From: Heracleum sosnowskyi | Taxonomy: Eukaryota; Streptophyta; Magnoliopsida; Apiales; Apiaceae | Direction of reading: 5' to 3' | Assembly (NCBI GenBank): GCA_030848705.1 | Contig: CM061244.1 | Coordinates: forward strand, 113,819,111-113,883,110 | DNA length: 64,000 nt | In this document: piece after piece, positions 54,454 to 64,000 of the stretch | Position numbering within the stretch: position 1 is the first letter of the stretch | Layout: each line of letters begins with the position of its first letter | Translations under genes and position numbers: made by a program | Notes under the pieces: generated by a model | Told to the model about the DNA's origin: nothing | What the model saw: only the letters and a program-made list of their open reading frames with translations | The model's database searches: none

Positions 54454-57400
54454 TTATTGGCAGCTTGCTGCCAAGACATTGCACATGCCAAGTTCACGAC
54501 GAAGAACAGAAAAACGTTCATCGGCTAAAGGCTTAGTGAAGATGTCAGCTCGTTGGTATGTCGTAGAAACAAATAGAAGCTCAATTTTTCCTTTGGCAAC
54601 ATTGTCTCTCAAAAAATGATGTCGAACATCAATATGCTTCGTTCTTGAGTGATTCACCGGATTCTTTGAAATATTTATGGTGCTCGTATTGTCACAATAA
54701 ATTGGAATCTTGGGACACTTGATGCCATAGTCCCTAAGTGTCTGAATCATCCATAGGATTTGAGCACAGCAGCTGCCTGTAGCTAAATATTCACCTTATG
54801 CAGTGGATAATGCAACAGAAGCTTGCTTCTTGCTTTTCCAAGACACCAAACTCTGTCCTAAAAATGCACAAACACCACTTGTACTCTTGCGATCAGTTTG
54901 ACAACCTGCATAATCTGCATCACTAAACCCAACAAGATCAAAAGCATTTGTGATTGGATAAAATAAACCAAGAGTAATTGTGCCACTCAAATATTTGAAT
55001 ATTCTTTTAACCGCACTCAAGTGAGACTCTTTTGGTTTAGATTGAAACCTCGCACATACACAAACACTATACATTATATCAGGTCTAGAGGCAGTAAGGT
55101 ATAATAAACTACCAATCATACCTCTATACTTGCGAACATCAACATCTATACCTTGTTCATCTGCTGTTAGTTTGCTGGCAGGAGTCATTGGTGTTGATTT
55201 CGGCTTGATATTTTCAAATCCAAATCTTTTGAGTAGATTCTTGATATACTTGGATTGATGCACATAAATACCCTCTGGAGTTTGCTTAATTTGAAGACCC
55301 AGAAAGTAGTTGAGCTCTCCCATCATACTCATGTCAAACTCACTATGCATACACTTAGAAAACCACTTACACATAGCATCATTAGTAGATCCAAAAATAA
55401 TATCATCCACATATATTTGTACAACTAAAATATCAGTACCATTATGTTTAGTAAATAATGTGGGATCAATTTTACCTCTAATGAATCCATTTTTGATCAA
55501 AAACTTACTTAACCTTTCGTACCATGATCTAGGAGCTTGCCACAATCCATATAATGCCTTCTTCAACTTGAAAACATGATTTGGAAATTGTTCATTCTCA
55601 AAACCAGGGGGTTGCTTGACATAGACTTCTTCCTTTAAGAATCCATTAAGAAATGCGCTTTTCACGTCCATTTGATGTAGTTTGATCTTCTTGAAGCATG
55701 CAAATGAAAGTAGCATCCTTATTGATTCGAGCCTTGCAACCGGGGCATAAGTTTCCTCAAAATCAATTCATTCTTGTTGATTGTATCCTTGTGCAACAAG
55801 TCTTGCTTTGTTTCGAGTAACCGTACCAAATTCATCAACTTTGTTCTTGAAGACCCATTTAGTACCAATGATTGAAGCATCTTTAGATGGCTCCACAAGT
55901 TCCCAAACATCACATCTTTCAAATTGATTGATTTCTTATTGCATTGCCATAATCCAATTCTCATCTTGAAGTGCTTCTTTAACATTCTTTGGTTCCTCTT
56001 GAGCTAGAAAGGCCGCAAATGCACAAAAGTTGGTTTGATCCTTCCTTGTTATGATTCCTTCTGATTTATCACCAATGATCAACTCGGGAGGATGGTTCTT
56101 CACTGTTCTTGTTGACTTTGGCAATGAATGTTGAGCTATGACTTCCTCATGTACTCGAATTCGCTTGGATGGAGGAGAAATTTCACCACCTTCATAGATA
56201 GGCATCTTTTCTTGTGATCTCTGACCTCTTGGACCTTCCAAGGTGAGCTTTGACAACTGATCAATAGTTTCATCTACTGGAGAAGAGGTTTCAGTTGGCT
56301 TCTCAGCTGCTGTAGTGGTCTTAGACTGGGTGGCAGCTTGCTGTGATACAGTATTTATCACTGGCAGCTGGCTGTCATCACCTGCACCTGCAATATCTTC
56401 CTCATCTCTTGACAGATCAACATTAGTCTCTTGAAATGAAACATCTATAGACTCTTTAACAATACGTTTAGATGTATTATACACTCTATAAGCACGACTT
56501 GTTAAAGAATAACCCAAAAATATTGCTTCATAAGATTTAGCATCGAATTTACCATCTCTATCAATAGTTTTGAGTACAAAGCACCTGGAGCCAAAAACCT
56601 TGAAATATCCAATGTTTGGCTTCCTATTTCTCAGCAATTCATAAGGAGTTTTGTTGAGAATAGGCCTGATAAGCACTCTGTTCAGAACGTAGCTTGCTGT
56701 GTTCACCGCTTCTGCCCAGAAACTCCTTGGCAGCTTGCTCTCTTGTAGCAAAGTTCTCGCAGTTTCTTGCAAAGATCTGTTCTTTCTCTCCACAACTCCG
56801 TTTTACTGTGGGGTTCTTGGAGCAGAGAATTCATGTGAAATACCTCTTTCTTCACAATAATCAATGAAGCCTTTTGAAATGAATTCACCTCCTCTATCAC
56901 TTCTTATACCTACAAGTCTTGTATTCAACTTGTTCTCAAGTAAGGTGATTAGCTTTTCAAATTCACTAAAAACACAATCTTTAGTACGAAGAAACAATAC
57001 CCATGTATATCTAGAATAATCATCAACAATAACAAATGCATATTGTTTACCTCCAATGCTTTTATATGCTTCCGGACCAAATAAATCCAAATGGAGAAGC
57101 TCTAAAGGTTTAGAAGATGATACCATTCTCTTTGACTTATGTGGAGTCCTAATTTGTTTGCCTAATTGACAAGCTGAGCAGGTTTCCGTCTTGACATACT
57201 TCAATTTGGGCAGTCCTCTAACTAGCTTCTTTGTAGACAGCTTGCTGAGTAAGTCCATATGAGCATGTCCTAGCCTTCTATGCCAAAGATCTGGGTTTGT
57301 ATCAACAGTAGCTAAACATCAGCCTACTTCCTGCATCTCAAAGTCCAACATATATATATTTCCTTCCCTTCTAGCAACTAGGGGGACTTTGTTAGTGCCA

Positions 57401-57699
57401 ACATTAATAGTACATTTCTCTTTATCAAAAACAACAGTATGTCCATCATCATATAACTGACTTATACTAAGCAAATTATATTTAAGACCTTGAACATATT
57501 GTACTTTATCAATCGAAATGTTACTATTACCAATTGTTCCTTTGCCAAAAATGTGGAGTGTTTTGTTATCACCAATTGTAACACTACCACCTTTTTTCAT
57601 CTTGAGGCTAAGGAACTGAGATTTGTCACCACACATATGTCTTGTACATCCACTATCCAATATCCATTGATTTGCATTGACTTTGACCACAAGACATAC
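54454..57699 (-). pseudogene. pol: Copia-3 Pol with five nonsense codons, no frameshift
   Basis: One continuous frame of 1,082 codons opens at 57699, directly after a TAG that is part of an acceptor-like tract. Stops lie at 57319-57321, 56803-56805, 55936-55938, 55768-55770 and 54796-54798. Protease: WILDSGCTRHMCG. Integrase: HLDLFGPEAYKS, RSDRGGEF, and NGVVERKNR directly after one of the stops. RT: MDVKSAFLNG, YVDDIIFGST. RNase H: SDADYAGCQTDRKS, CDNTSTINI, RADIFTKPL. Comparison with Copia-2 indicates CAA to TAA, GAA to TAA (twice) and GGA to TGA; the first stop has no clear ancestor. It cannot make full Pol. Confidence 0.92.
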
Positions 57700-57722
57700 C
57701 TACAAAACAAAGAACAAACATC
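57700..57722 (-). promoter_or_regulatory. Splice-acceptor-like junction between gag and pol (Copia-3)
   Basis: The 23-base gap between the gag stop and the pol frame reads, in element sense, GATGTTTGTTCTTTGTTTTG and then TAG. It is a strong T-rich tract ending in AG, with the next codon (GTA, 57699) in phase 0 of pol. It matches the arrangement in Copia-2. Confidence 0.5.
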
Positions 57723-59693
57723 TCAACGTTTTGGTACCCAAATTTGGTTGGGTCCAGCATGGTTAGTTGATAAAACATAAAGAACATTCAATTCAGATTT
57801 CTTGATCCACATTTGGACCACTTTGGATGCTCGATTTCCTGTTCTCCTTGTTCTGGCAGCTTGCTGCCTAGAAGCTGTCTGTCTGTTCCAGCTTGCTGGC
57901 TTAGCATTCTGACTTGGGCAGTGGTGTGACAAATGACCTTTCTTTCCACATTTGTAGCAAATTTTCCACGGCATAGCATAATTATATGGTATACCCTGTT
58001 TGCCTTCATAGTTAAAGGCCTTGGTCTTTGATGTAGAAGCCATTCCAAGTCCTTCTTTATCCATATGAACCTTTGTTTGTTTCATAATAGTCTTTAATAC
58101 TTCCTCTCCTTGAACAAATTTTCCCATGCCTTTCTCAAGCTTTGCAACTTCAGCTTCCAATTCCTTTATCTTCTCAGCTTGTTGAGTAGCTTCAATTGAG
58201 ATGGATTCTCTGATTTTGAATGTCTCAAGACATACATCTCTAGCTTTAATTTCTGCACGCAGCTCGCTGAGTTCCTTCATCAATGTATCATTTCTTTTGA
58301 GAAGTAATTTGTTGAACCCCTCAAGTTGTGTTAACTTTCCTTTGAGATCAGAAATGAGATTTTCATGATTGTTTGATGGAGTCTTTTCAACCAATAGCTC
58401 AGAAATCATCTTTCGAAGTGAAGCATTCTTCTTTTCAAGTTCATTGTTCTTATTCTTTAATTCCATGAACTCCACAATAGATATAGTACTATGTCTTTGC
58501 AAGGTTAGTTCATCTAATGAATTATTACTAGAATTTGAATCAGAATTTATAGAGTTTACCTCACTACTATTGTCATCCAAATCTGAAGCATCACTCTCTA
58601 CAAGGCCATCTTCTGTGATTCCTCGCATAGTGTCTTCATCATCCAGACCAACAAGAGCTAGGTTCACCATCTCATCACCTAATTCATCATCAGAAGCTGA
58701 GTCCTCATCATCACTCCATGTCAAAAGAGCTTTAGATTTCATTCTGTCCTTTGAGGCAGCTTGCTGCTTAGGCTTGTTCTTCAGCTTGTAGCAATCCCTT
58801 TTGAAGTGTCCCTTCTTGCCACATTCAAAACATGCATCATCCTTTGAATCTCTTGACTCTCTTCTTGCTCCAAAGGCTTTTCCTTTTTCCTTCTTTAGCT
58901 TGTTCCTCTTTTCAATCATCTTCTTAATTTTTCTGGACATAAGAGCCAATTCTTCATCAGATTCTGATTCTGCATCTAAGACCAGCTTGTTGCTACTGGA
59001 GTGTAAGGCCAGATTCTTCATCTTTTCAACTAGAGCTCTAACAGATTCCACCTTGCTTTCAAATATCTTGGTTTCAAATTGTTCTAGCTCAGCAAAGACA
59101 GCTAGATGATCCATAGTATCAAGATTTGAAGAAGATTCCAAGGAAGTAACTTTGGGTTCATAAATAAATGGCACCGCACTTAGAACTTTCATATTGATTT
59201 CATCTTGAGGAATTGTTTTTCCAAGTCTCTTAAGTGCATTGATGTTCACTTGAAATCTAGCTTGACTTTCTTTGATAGATTCACCTTCTTTGAGTTTAAA
59301 ATTTCCAAACTCATTCATTAACTTGCTGAGTTTGACCTTCTTCAAAGATGCTGAGCCTTCATGATAAGTTTCCAATGCATCCCACATCTCCTTTGCTGAT
59401 TTAAGAGATGATACTTTGTCATGTTCAGCTTGATTGAGCCCATTCATGAGAGAATTCCTTGCCTTTCCATTATAGCCAAATTTGATCAATTCATCAGTAG
59501 TAAAATCATCAACATCCTTATCTTTGCCATCTTTGTCAAGGAATACATATGGACCCTTTTGAAAAACCCTTAGAACAAGTGGATCTCTGGATAAATATGT
59601 TTCCATACGCCCTTTCCACCAGTTGTAATTGTCTGTTCCAGTGAGGAGAGGAGCTCGATAGTCAGACTTTCCTTCGGGATAATTGTCAGCCAT
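57723..59693 (-). CDS. gag: Copia-3 Gag, 656 aa, two zinc knuckles
   Basis: Intact frame from the ATG at 59693. The N-terminal 230 residues are of the UBN2 copia type (LLTGTDNYNWWKGRMETYL, SAKEMWDALETYHEGS, LKEGESIKESQARFQ). Knuckle 1, CFECGKKGHFKRDC, is near residue 287. An acidic serine/aspartate-rich stretch and a long coiled coil (about 410-560) follow. Knuckle 2, CYKCGKKGHLSHHC, is near residue 578. A basic end with RQQAARTRRTG precedes WVPKR and the TGA. It binds and packages element RNA in the family. Gag is intact while pol is broken, so the copy could in principle supply Gag or be mobilised by a related active element. Confidence 0.9.
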   Translation of the reverse strand: MADNYPEGKSDYRAPLLTGTDNYNWWKGRMETYLSRDPLVLRVFQKGPYVFLDKDGKDKDVDDFTTDELIKFGYNGKARNSLMNGLNQAEHDKVSSLKSAKEMWDALETYHEGSASLKKVKLSKLMNEFGNFKLKEGESIKESQARFQVNINALKRLGKTIPQDEINMKVLSAVPFIYEPKVTSLESSSNLDTMDHLAVFAELEQFETKIFESKVESVRALVEKMKNLALHSSSNKLVLDAESESDEELALMSRKIKKMIEKRNKLKKEKGKAFGARRESRDSKDDACFECGKKGHFKRDCYKLKNKPKQQAASKDRMKSKALLTWSDDEDSASDDELGDEMVNLALVGLDDEDTMRGITEDGLVESDASDLDDNSSEVNSINSDSNSSNNSLDELTLQRHSTISIVEFMELKNKNNELEKKNASLRKMISELLVEKTPSNNHENLISDLKGKLTQLEGFNKLLLKRNDTLMKELSELRAEIKARDVCLETFKIRESISIEATQQAEKIKELEAEVAKLEKGMGKFVQGEEVLKTIMKQTKVHMDKEGLGMASTSKTKAFNYEGKQGIPYNYAMPWKICYKCGKKGHLSHHCPSQNAKPASWNRQTASRQQAARTRRTGNRASKVVQMWIKKSELNVLYVLSTNHAGPNQIWVPKR

Positions 59694-59750
59694 TTGATCG
59701 ATACTTTTCCTGTTACAGAAAGATTAGTATACCAAAGCTCTGATACCAAT

Positions 59751-60994
59751 TGAAAATCAACACCTAGAGGGGAGGGGTGAATTGGTGTTATGACTAACAA
59801 TGACCAATTTTAATTATTACCAAGTTATGTGACTGAAAAAGCAAAAACAGTCTGATTTTGCTGTCTGGCAGCTTACTGAGTTCACAGAATGTAAAGTGGC
59901 AGCTAGCTACGTTGTGCAATGCAGTATAGAAAATGTGCAGAAAGTAAATAACACACAACAATTTTAGCCAGGTTCGACCCCTATCTCCTATAGGTCTACG
60001 TCCTGGTCCTCTACCAACACGACAAAGGAATATATTATTGATCAAAGTGAATTACAACTACAAAATACAATAATATATCTCCCTGAACTCCTAGTTACTG
60101 TTTGCAGCTTGCTGAAACACCTTGTTCCTTGAACGCAGCTCTCTAAGTACTATACTAAACCAAGTATAAACTCCTCTAGCTATCAAGTTCGTTGAACCCT
60201 TGTTTCCCAAGCTCACAACACCAGCAACTACCAACTTACAAGTTGAACAATACAAAGATATAATGAATTACAATCGAAACTATGAACTCTAATCAAGAAT
60301 ATATATCGTATAATATATAAGAGCTCAAGTATGTAAAAGATATTGCAAATCAGCATTTGATAATACTTGTGTTTCTTTAAAACATTGTCCAACCACTAAG
60401 AATGAAAAACACACAAGTATTTATATAATGAACAAATGATTTTGAATTAATCCAACAACCAACGGTCTTGACTACCAAGTCTCACGTTTTTGTTCCTTGA
60501 TTAATTCAAACCCAACGTTCATAAAAATAACGTTTAGAAACCAGAAGAATAGAGAGAATAAGAACGTCAAGAAGACACGTTCAACTGGTTTTAAAAGCCC
60601 AATAAACTAGAAGTTGTTAAAAGATAAAACGTTTATAAACAACTTCCTATAATATAGGAATTATATATATATGAAAATAAATTCAAAATTATTTGAGCTC
60701 ATATATATATATACGACTTATATAACTAATAGAGTCCTTACAATTCAGTTCCTAGAAGATTTCCTATAAAATAGGACTGAAACTTTATCTGCTGGAAGTG
60801 TTGTCAGCTTGCTGCTTGTATACAAAATTACATTGCCAGCTTTCTGCCTGCAAAGAAAATAGATCTGCCAGCTAGCTGCTACAACATGTTTTGTTAGAAA
60901 ATACACAGCTTTTATCTCCTGCAAAACCATGTTAGTACAATACACTTAACCCAGCTTGCTGCTATAGTGTTATCATCAAAATACCAGGGTTTCA
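59751..60994 (-). repeat. Copia-3 5' LTR (element sense)
   Basis: Same length as the partner LTR. Exact motif copies at 60105, 60805 and 60952, matching the positions in the other LTR. The primer site lies two bases inside. Confidence 0.93.
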
Positions 60995-61080
60995 TAAGTT
61001 ATCAAATAAGCTGAGTACACAAACACCCATGAAGCTCTTATCAACTTATAAAATATAAGTAAGGTTACCCAAACATGCCC

Positions 61081-62298
61081 ATAGTTATACCAACAAGCCT
61101 TAGGTTACAATATGCATATATAGATATGGGTTAGGAATTGTTTGGTTCAGCTGATTTTGAGAGAAAAGTTTTAAAAGGATCTTATACTATAATAAATATT
61201 ATTCAACCGTTTCTCTCAATATATATTTCAGTATGATCGACAATAATAAACAAACTAATATCAATACTAATATTAATAACAAATATTTAAATTACATAAT
61301 GGGGATGACAAGATTCGAATCCGAGATTCCTACGGGCTGATATCATGTTAAGTATCTAGTCATTCCAATTTTTTTTTAAAATGTTAGAGAAAAGCCTAAC
61401 AAAATTTCATTATAATAATAGTATATATGTTAACACTTTTTGCTTAATCTTGTTTATTTTTTGTTGTTATTTCATTGTAGAACTAAAATTTATCTTGCTT
61501 TTGTTTCTAAATAATAATACAAAATCGCCCCCATCCCAGAAATTCTTTTGGTCATCCACACCTATTTTTTTATACATACGGTGGACATTGTCTTCTACCA
61601 TAAATTTTGTTGGCATTTGTACAAATTAATGTATATAGATTTCTATTATACTCAAATTCTTCTACTCTGGTCTCTGAATGTACGCCTGGCATGGATTCAG
61701 GCACAACAACGAATTAATTCCTTTATCTAGACTTCAATTATTACTTTTTTAACTCGTGATCTAGAAGTAAATTTTACAAAATGATACATTTAAGGGGGTT
61801 TTTCATAAATACCCAACTCAATAAACTTTTTTGTAAAAATACTATATGTTTTTTAATTTTTTTGCGAAAATACCAAAATATATGTAAAAATACCAACTTT
61901 TTGAAAATATTTGCAAAAATACGGTCTGCAACTATTTTCAACCATATTTGCAACTGCAACCAAAATCAACCACATATGCAACTTTTTAATCAAAATGATT
62001 TTTTTCCGGCGTCCTGATTTTAGGATTGTAAACAACCCTAAAATCAGGGTAGGTTAGGATTTAGAGTCCCTAAACCCTAAGTCCGTATACGAATTATTCC
62101 TCATTCTTAATATTTCTAAAACCCAACATTGAACCCCAAATATTAACTACTAAACCCCAGGGGAACGGCTTAATCAAGACCACAAGCTTACCAAACATCT
62201 TACTAACAATTTTTTTGAATTCTCAGCTAATTTTCAATCATTTTTTAAAAAATTGCTTCTTGTTGCATCCGGTTGCCGACCGTATTTTTGGTTGCATC
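61081..62298. other. AT-rich intergenic DNA
   Basis: No gene seen. 61770-61990 is a run of near-repeats of AAAATACC/TTGCAAC type without clear unit structure. A GATTCGAATCC block near 61313 resembles a tRNA B-box but has no matching A-box or cloverleaf. Confidence 0.55.
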
Positions 62299-63729
62299 CA
62301 CTACTAGAAAAACTCTAATAGACATCAGTTTTTGGCCAATGTCTTTCACTTTTTTGACCGATGTCTTTGTCGGTGATGTTAAAAGTCCCCCCTTTAGACA
62401 TCGGTTTTCACCGATATCTAAACTATTTTTTTACATCGATTTCTTTCTAAGTAATTGTTGTCTGAACAGACATTTGATATCAGTTTTTTTAAATATATGT
62501 TTTGTGAACCTACATTGGACATCAATTTCTTGTAAATAATTGTTGTATGAACATACATTAGACATCAATTTATTTTGACAAACTAGTGTTCTTTTCTTTT
62601 TTTCCATCACTTTTTTCCCAATTAACTGTTGTCTTTCGTTATGACAAATATCTTATTTCTTTTATTAAACTATTTTTTTCCCTACATTATTACACCATGC
62701 CAAAATAAACAAAACTGAATTCATCATTAACAAAAAAAAACTCAACATTTACATCATTTTTACATCAATGAGCAAAGCCAAAATGGCTACACGAATCCAT
62801 CTTATACAAACAAAAAATGGACAATCTAGTAAATAAATTAGGCAAACCCAAACATCTAGCTATATTAATCAAGTCAAGTCCTGAACGAAAACCAGTAACA
62901 CTTATTTCAGAATGTACCAAAACATAGTAAATCCCCTGTTTCCCGAAACTAAAAGAAGCTCGTATATTCTACAACAGGAAAGATAAATCAAATGGACATG
63001 ATACTTTGTCTAAACTGAGTTCATCTGCAAGTACGTTTTCATCTAATTCATACTCATTAGTAAACCTGTAAATGTTTTATAGAAAAAATCATTATTCTGA
63101 ACAACACAAGTATAGATTATAGAAATACTGGAATATGACCCGCTAATTATACATTCTAACAAGTTGAGAAAATAATAAAAACTACTTGTATAAATTAAGT
63201 AAGAGGGGCAGGTTCCTTCCTATAGAGCAATCTACATCTTGTTTTATATCTAAAAAAGAACAAACCAAAGAAATCATACTCCTGTATAAAAGAAGAGATC
63301 AAAAGATCAATAACGGAGAAATTGAAATAATTGAATACTCCTAACCGATTCTTACCCAAACAAATTATCCTTGTAACAAATGCTCTTGTATCAAAAATAA
63401 GGAAAAGGAATTAAAAATTTAGGGTTTCAAGTTAAGAAAAGCCCAATTTAAAATTAAATCTAATTAATTCGATTTTCCAAACAAATGCAAGCTTACCCAC
63501 TTACCAATTCGAGCTTTGAATAGATCGATTTGAGCGGTTACTTAAACAAATCAATTTGGTTCTGAACAGATCGACTGGTGAGATTTGGAGTTTTGAGATT
63601 TCTGTGTTACGAGTGATGAGATTTGTGAGATTCAACCTCTGATATAACCTTTAAGTTATGAGATTTCAGTTGTATTATGAGATATGAGATTTTGTTTGTA
63701 ATTAGGGTTATTGACGTTGGGTGTGTGAT

Positions 63730-63765
<36 letters not shown>

Positions 63766-64000
63766 TTATGTTTTTTTTTTGTATTTAATTTGCTTTGATT
63801 TTGATTTGTTTTGTTTTTTTTCTGAAAGAGTGGGTTAAAACAGGGGAAGCAAAGATTGGCTAGGGGAAATATTTGGTACAAAGGGGAAAAATAAATTGGT
63901 TTAAGGGGGAAAACAAATTGGGACCGCGTCTTTTTTTTAAGGGTAATTAACACATCAGTTACGTTAGCAAGTGATGTATGAACAACACAAAGACATCGGT
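62299..64000 (+). mobile_element. CACTA (En/Spm-type) element, one end; runs off the window
   Basis: Starts CACTACTAGAAAAACTC at 62299, the classic CACTA terminus, next to ATC (62296-62298), the likely 3-bp target. Subterminal repeats of the type GACATCGGTTTTCACCGA and TAGACATCAATTT occur in both orientations through about 62570, and again at the window's end (AAGACATCGGT). That suggests the other end lies just beyond 64000. No transposase is seen between, so it is probably a non-autonomous element of about 1.7 kb, perhaps with captured non-coding DNA. Confidence 0.8.
63733..63760. repeat. (GA)n microsatellite
   Basis: About 14 GA units inside the CACTA element. A minus-strand frame across it (63708-63953) is only the translated repeat. 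Confidence 0.95.

Larger units (their letters stand above)
51169..60994 (-). mobile_element. Copia-3: large Ty1/copia element with third ORF, pol inactivated
   Basis: A 9,826-bp minus-strand element with 1,244-bp LTRs differing at roughly 2% of positions by eye, a perfect TAAGT duplication (51164-51168 and 60995-60999), primer site TGGTATCAGAGC at 59737-59748 (minus) and polypurine tract AAAAAGGGGGAGAT at 52413-52426 (minus). It has an intact gag, a pol reading frame with five nonsense codons, and an intact third ORF after pol. Its architecture matches Copia-2. The 10-mer CAGCAAGCTG (element sense) recurs 12 times across LTRs, gag and pol. Confidence 0.94.
50835..61080. mobile_element. MITE with long inverted ends, split by Copia-3
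   Basis: 50835-51168 and 61000-61080 form a single element of about 414 bp once Copia-3 and its duplication are removed. The left end GTGCGTGTTTGGGGTATC and the right end GGTTACCCAAACATGCCC are inverted and related. A second inner pair (GGGGTGTTTGGATAA near 50928; ACACAAACACCCATGAAG near 61016) and the TTATAAGTT-rich inner parts extend the inverted similarity to about 85 bp or more. Superfamily not settled: ATA-like flanks only. Confidence 0.65.

Noticed and set aside
54454..57690. Reading the five pol stops of Copia-3 as readthrough sites
   Set aside because: They fall inside conserved integrase, RT and RNase H segments where Copia-2 has sense codons; random inactivation is simpler.
58369..59109. 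Plus-strand frames opposite Copia-3 gag
   Set aside because: S/F-rich shadows of the acidic and coiled-coil part of gag.
61300..61340. tRNA or SINE at GATTCGAATCC
   Set aside because: Only a B-box-like block; no A-box, stem pairing or tail.
63708..63953. 81-residue minus-strand frame
   Set aside because: Consists largely of the translated (GA)n repeat.
1..64000. CRISPR arrays, operons, phage or bacterial elements
   Set aside because: None seen; all evidence is for plant nuclear DNA.

Overview
The window is plant nuclear DNA, most likely from a eudicot. It is AT-rich, lacks prokaryotic gene order, and is packed with LTR retrotransposons primed from initiator-Met tRNA (TGGTATCAGAGC primer sites). 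It holds one confident host gene, a SKIP11-type F-box/kelch-repeat protein on the minus strand (CDS 43077-44399) with a 5'-UTR intron and a G-box upstream. The species cannot be fixed from the sequence alone.

Layout. 1-2870: intergenic, with a decayed LINE fragment and one coding-like remnant. 2875-8586: decayed Ty1/copia element (Copia-1, + strand, 239-bp LTRs) whose 5' LTR is split by a 385-bp Tourist-like MITE. 9181-9424: TRIM-like miniature. 11029-14112: copy A of a segmental duplication, split by a truncated LINE; copy B is at 38420-41212, split by a pogo/Tigger-like DNA transposon. 14585-33111: decayed Ty3/gypsy chromovirus (minus strand), one LTR of which is split by a 12.9-kb, apparently intact copia element (Copia-2, 14886-27803). 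33467-33830: second Tourist-like MITE. 43077-45500: the SKIP11-like gene. 50835-61080: a MITE with long inverted ends, split by a third copia element (Copia-3, minus strand, 51169-60994). 62299 to the window end: one terminus of a CACTA element.

The most unusual content is the pair of large copia elements. Copia-2 has two LTRs identical by eye and open gag, pol, an 1197-aa third sense ORF downstream of pol, and a 130-aa antisense ORF. The last two diverge from a promoter-like spacer that carries a G-box. Copia-3 has the same plan (gag, pol, third ORF with its own TATA-like upstream region), but its pol has five nonsense codons and no frameshift. Both elements separate gag from pol by a short non-overlapping gap that ends in a splice-acceptor-like site, in phase 0 with pol. 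Each element also carries its own short motif scattered through LTRs and internal DNA: AACTCTG (about 25 copies) in Copia-2, and the 10-mer CAGCAAGCTG (12 exact copies, falling in all three reading frames of gag-pol) in Copia-3. These motifs look like a nucleotide-level, element-specific signal and are the best candidate here for an undescribed system.

Order of events from nesting: segmental duplication, then LINE insertion into copy A (copy B keeps the empty site); gypsy insertion, then Copia-2 into its LTR; Copia-1, then a MITE into its LTR; a MITE, then Copia-3 into it. All coordinates, identities and motif counts are by eye.
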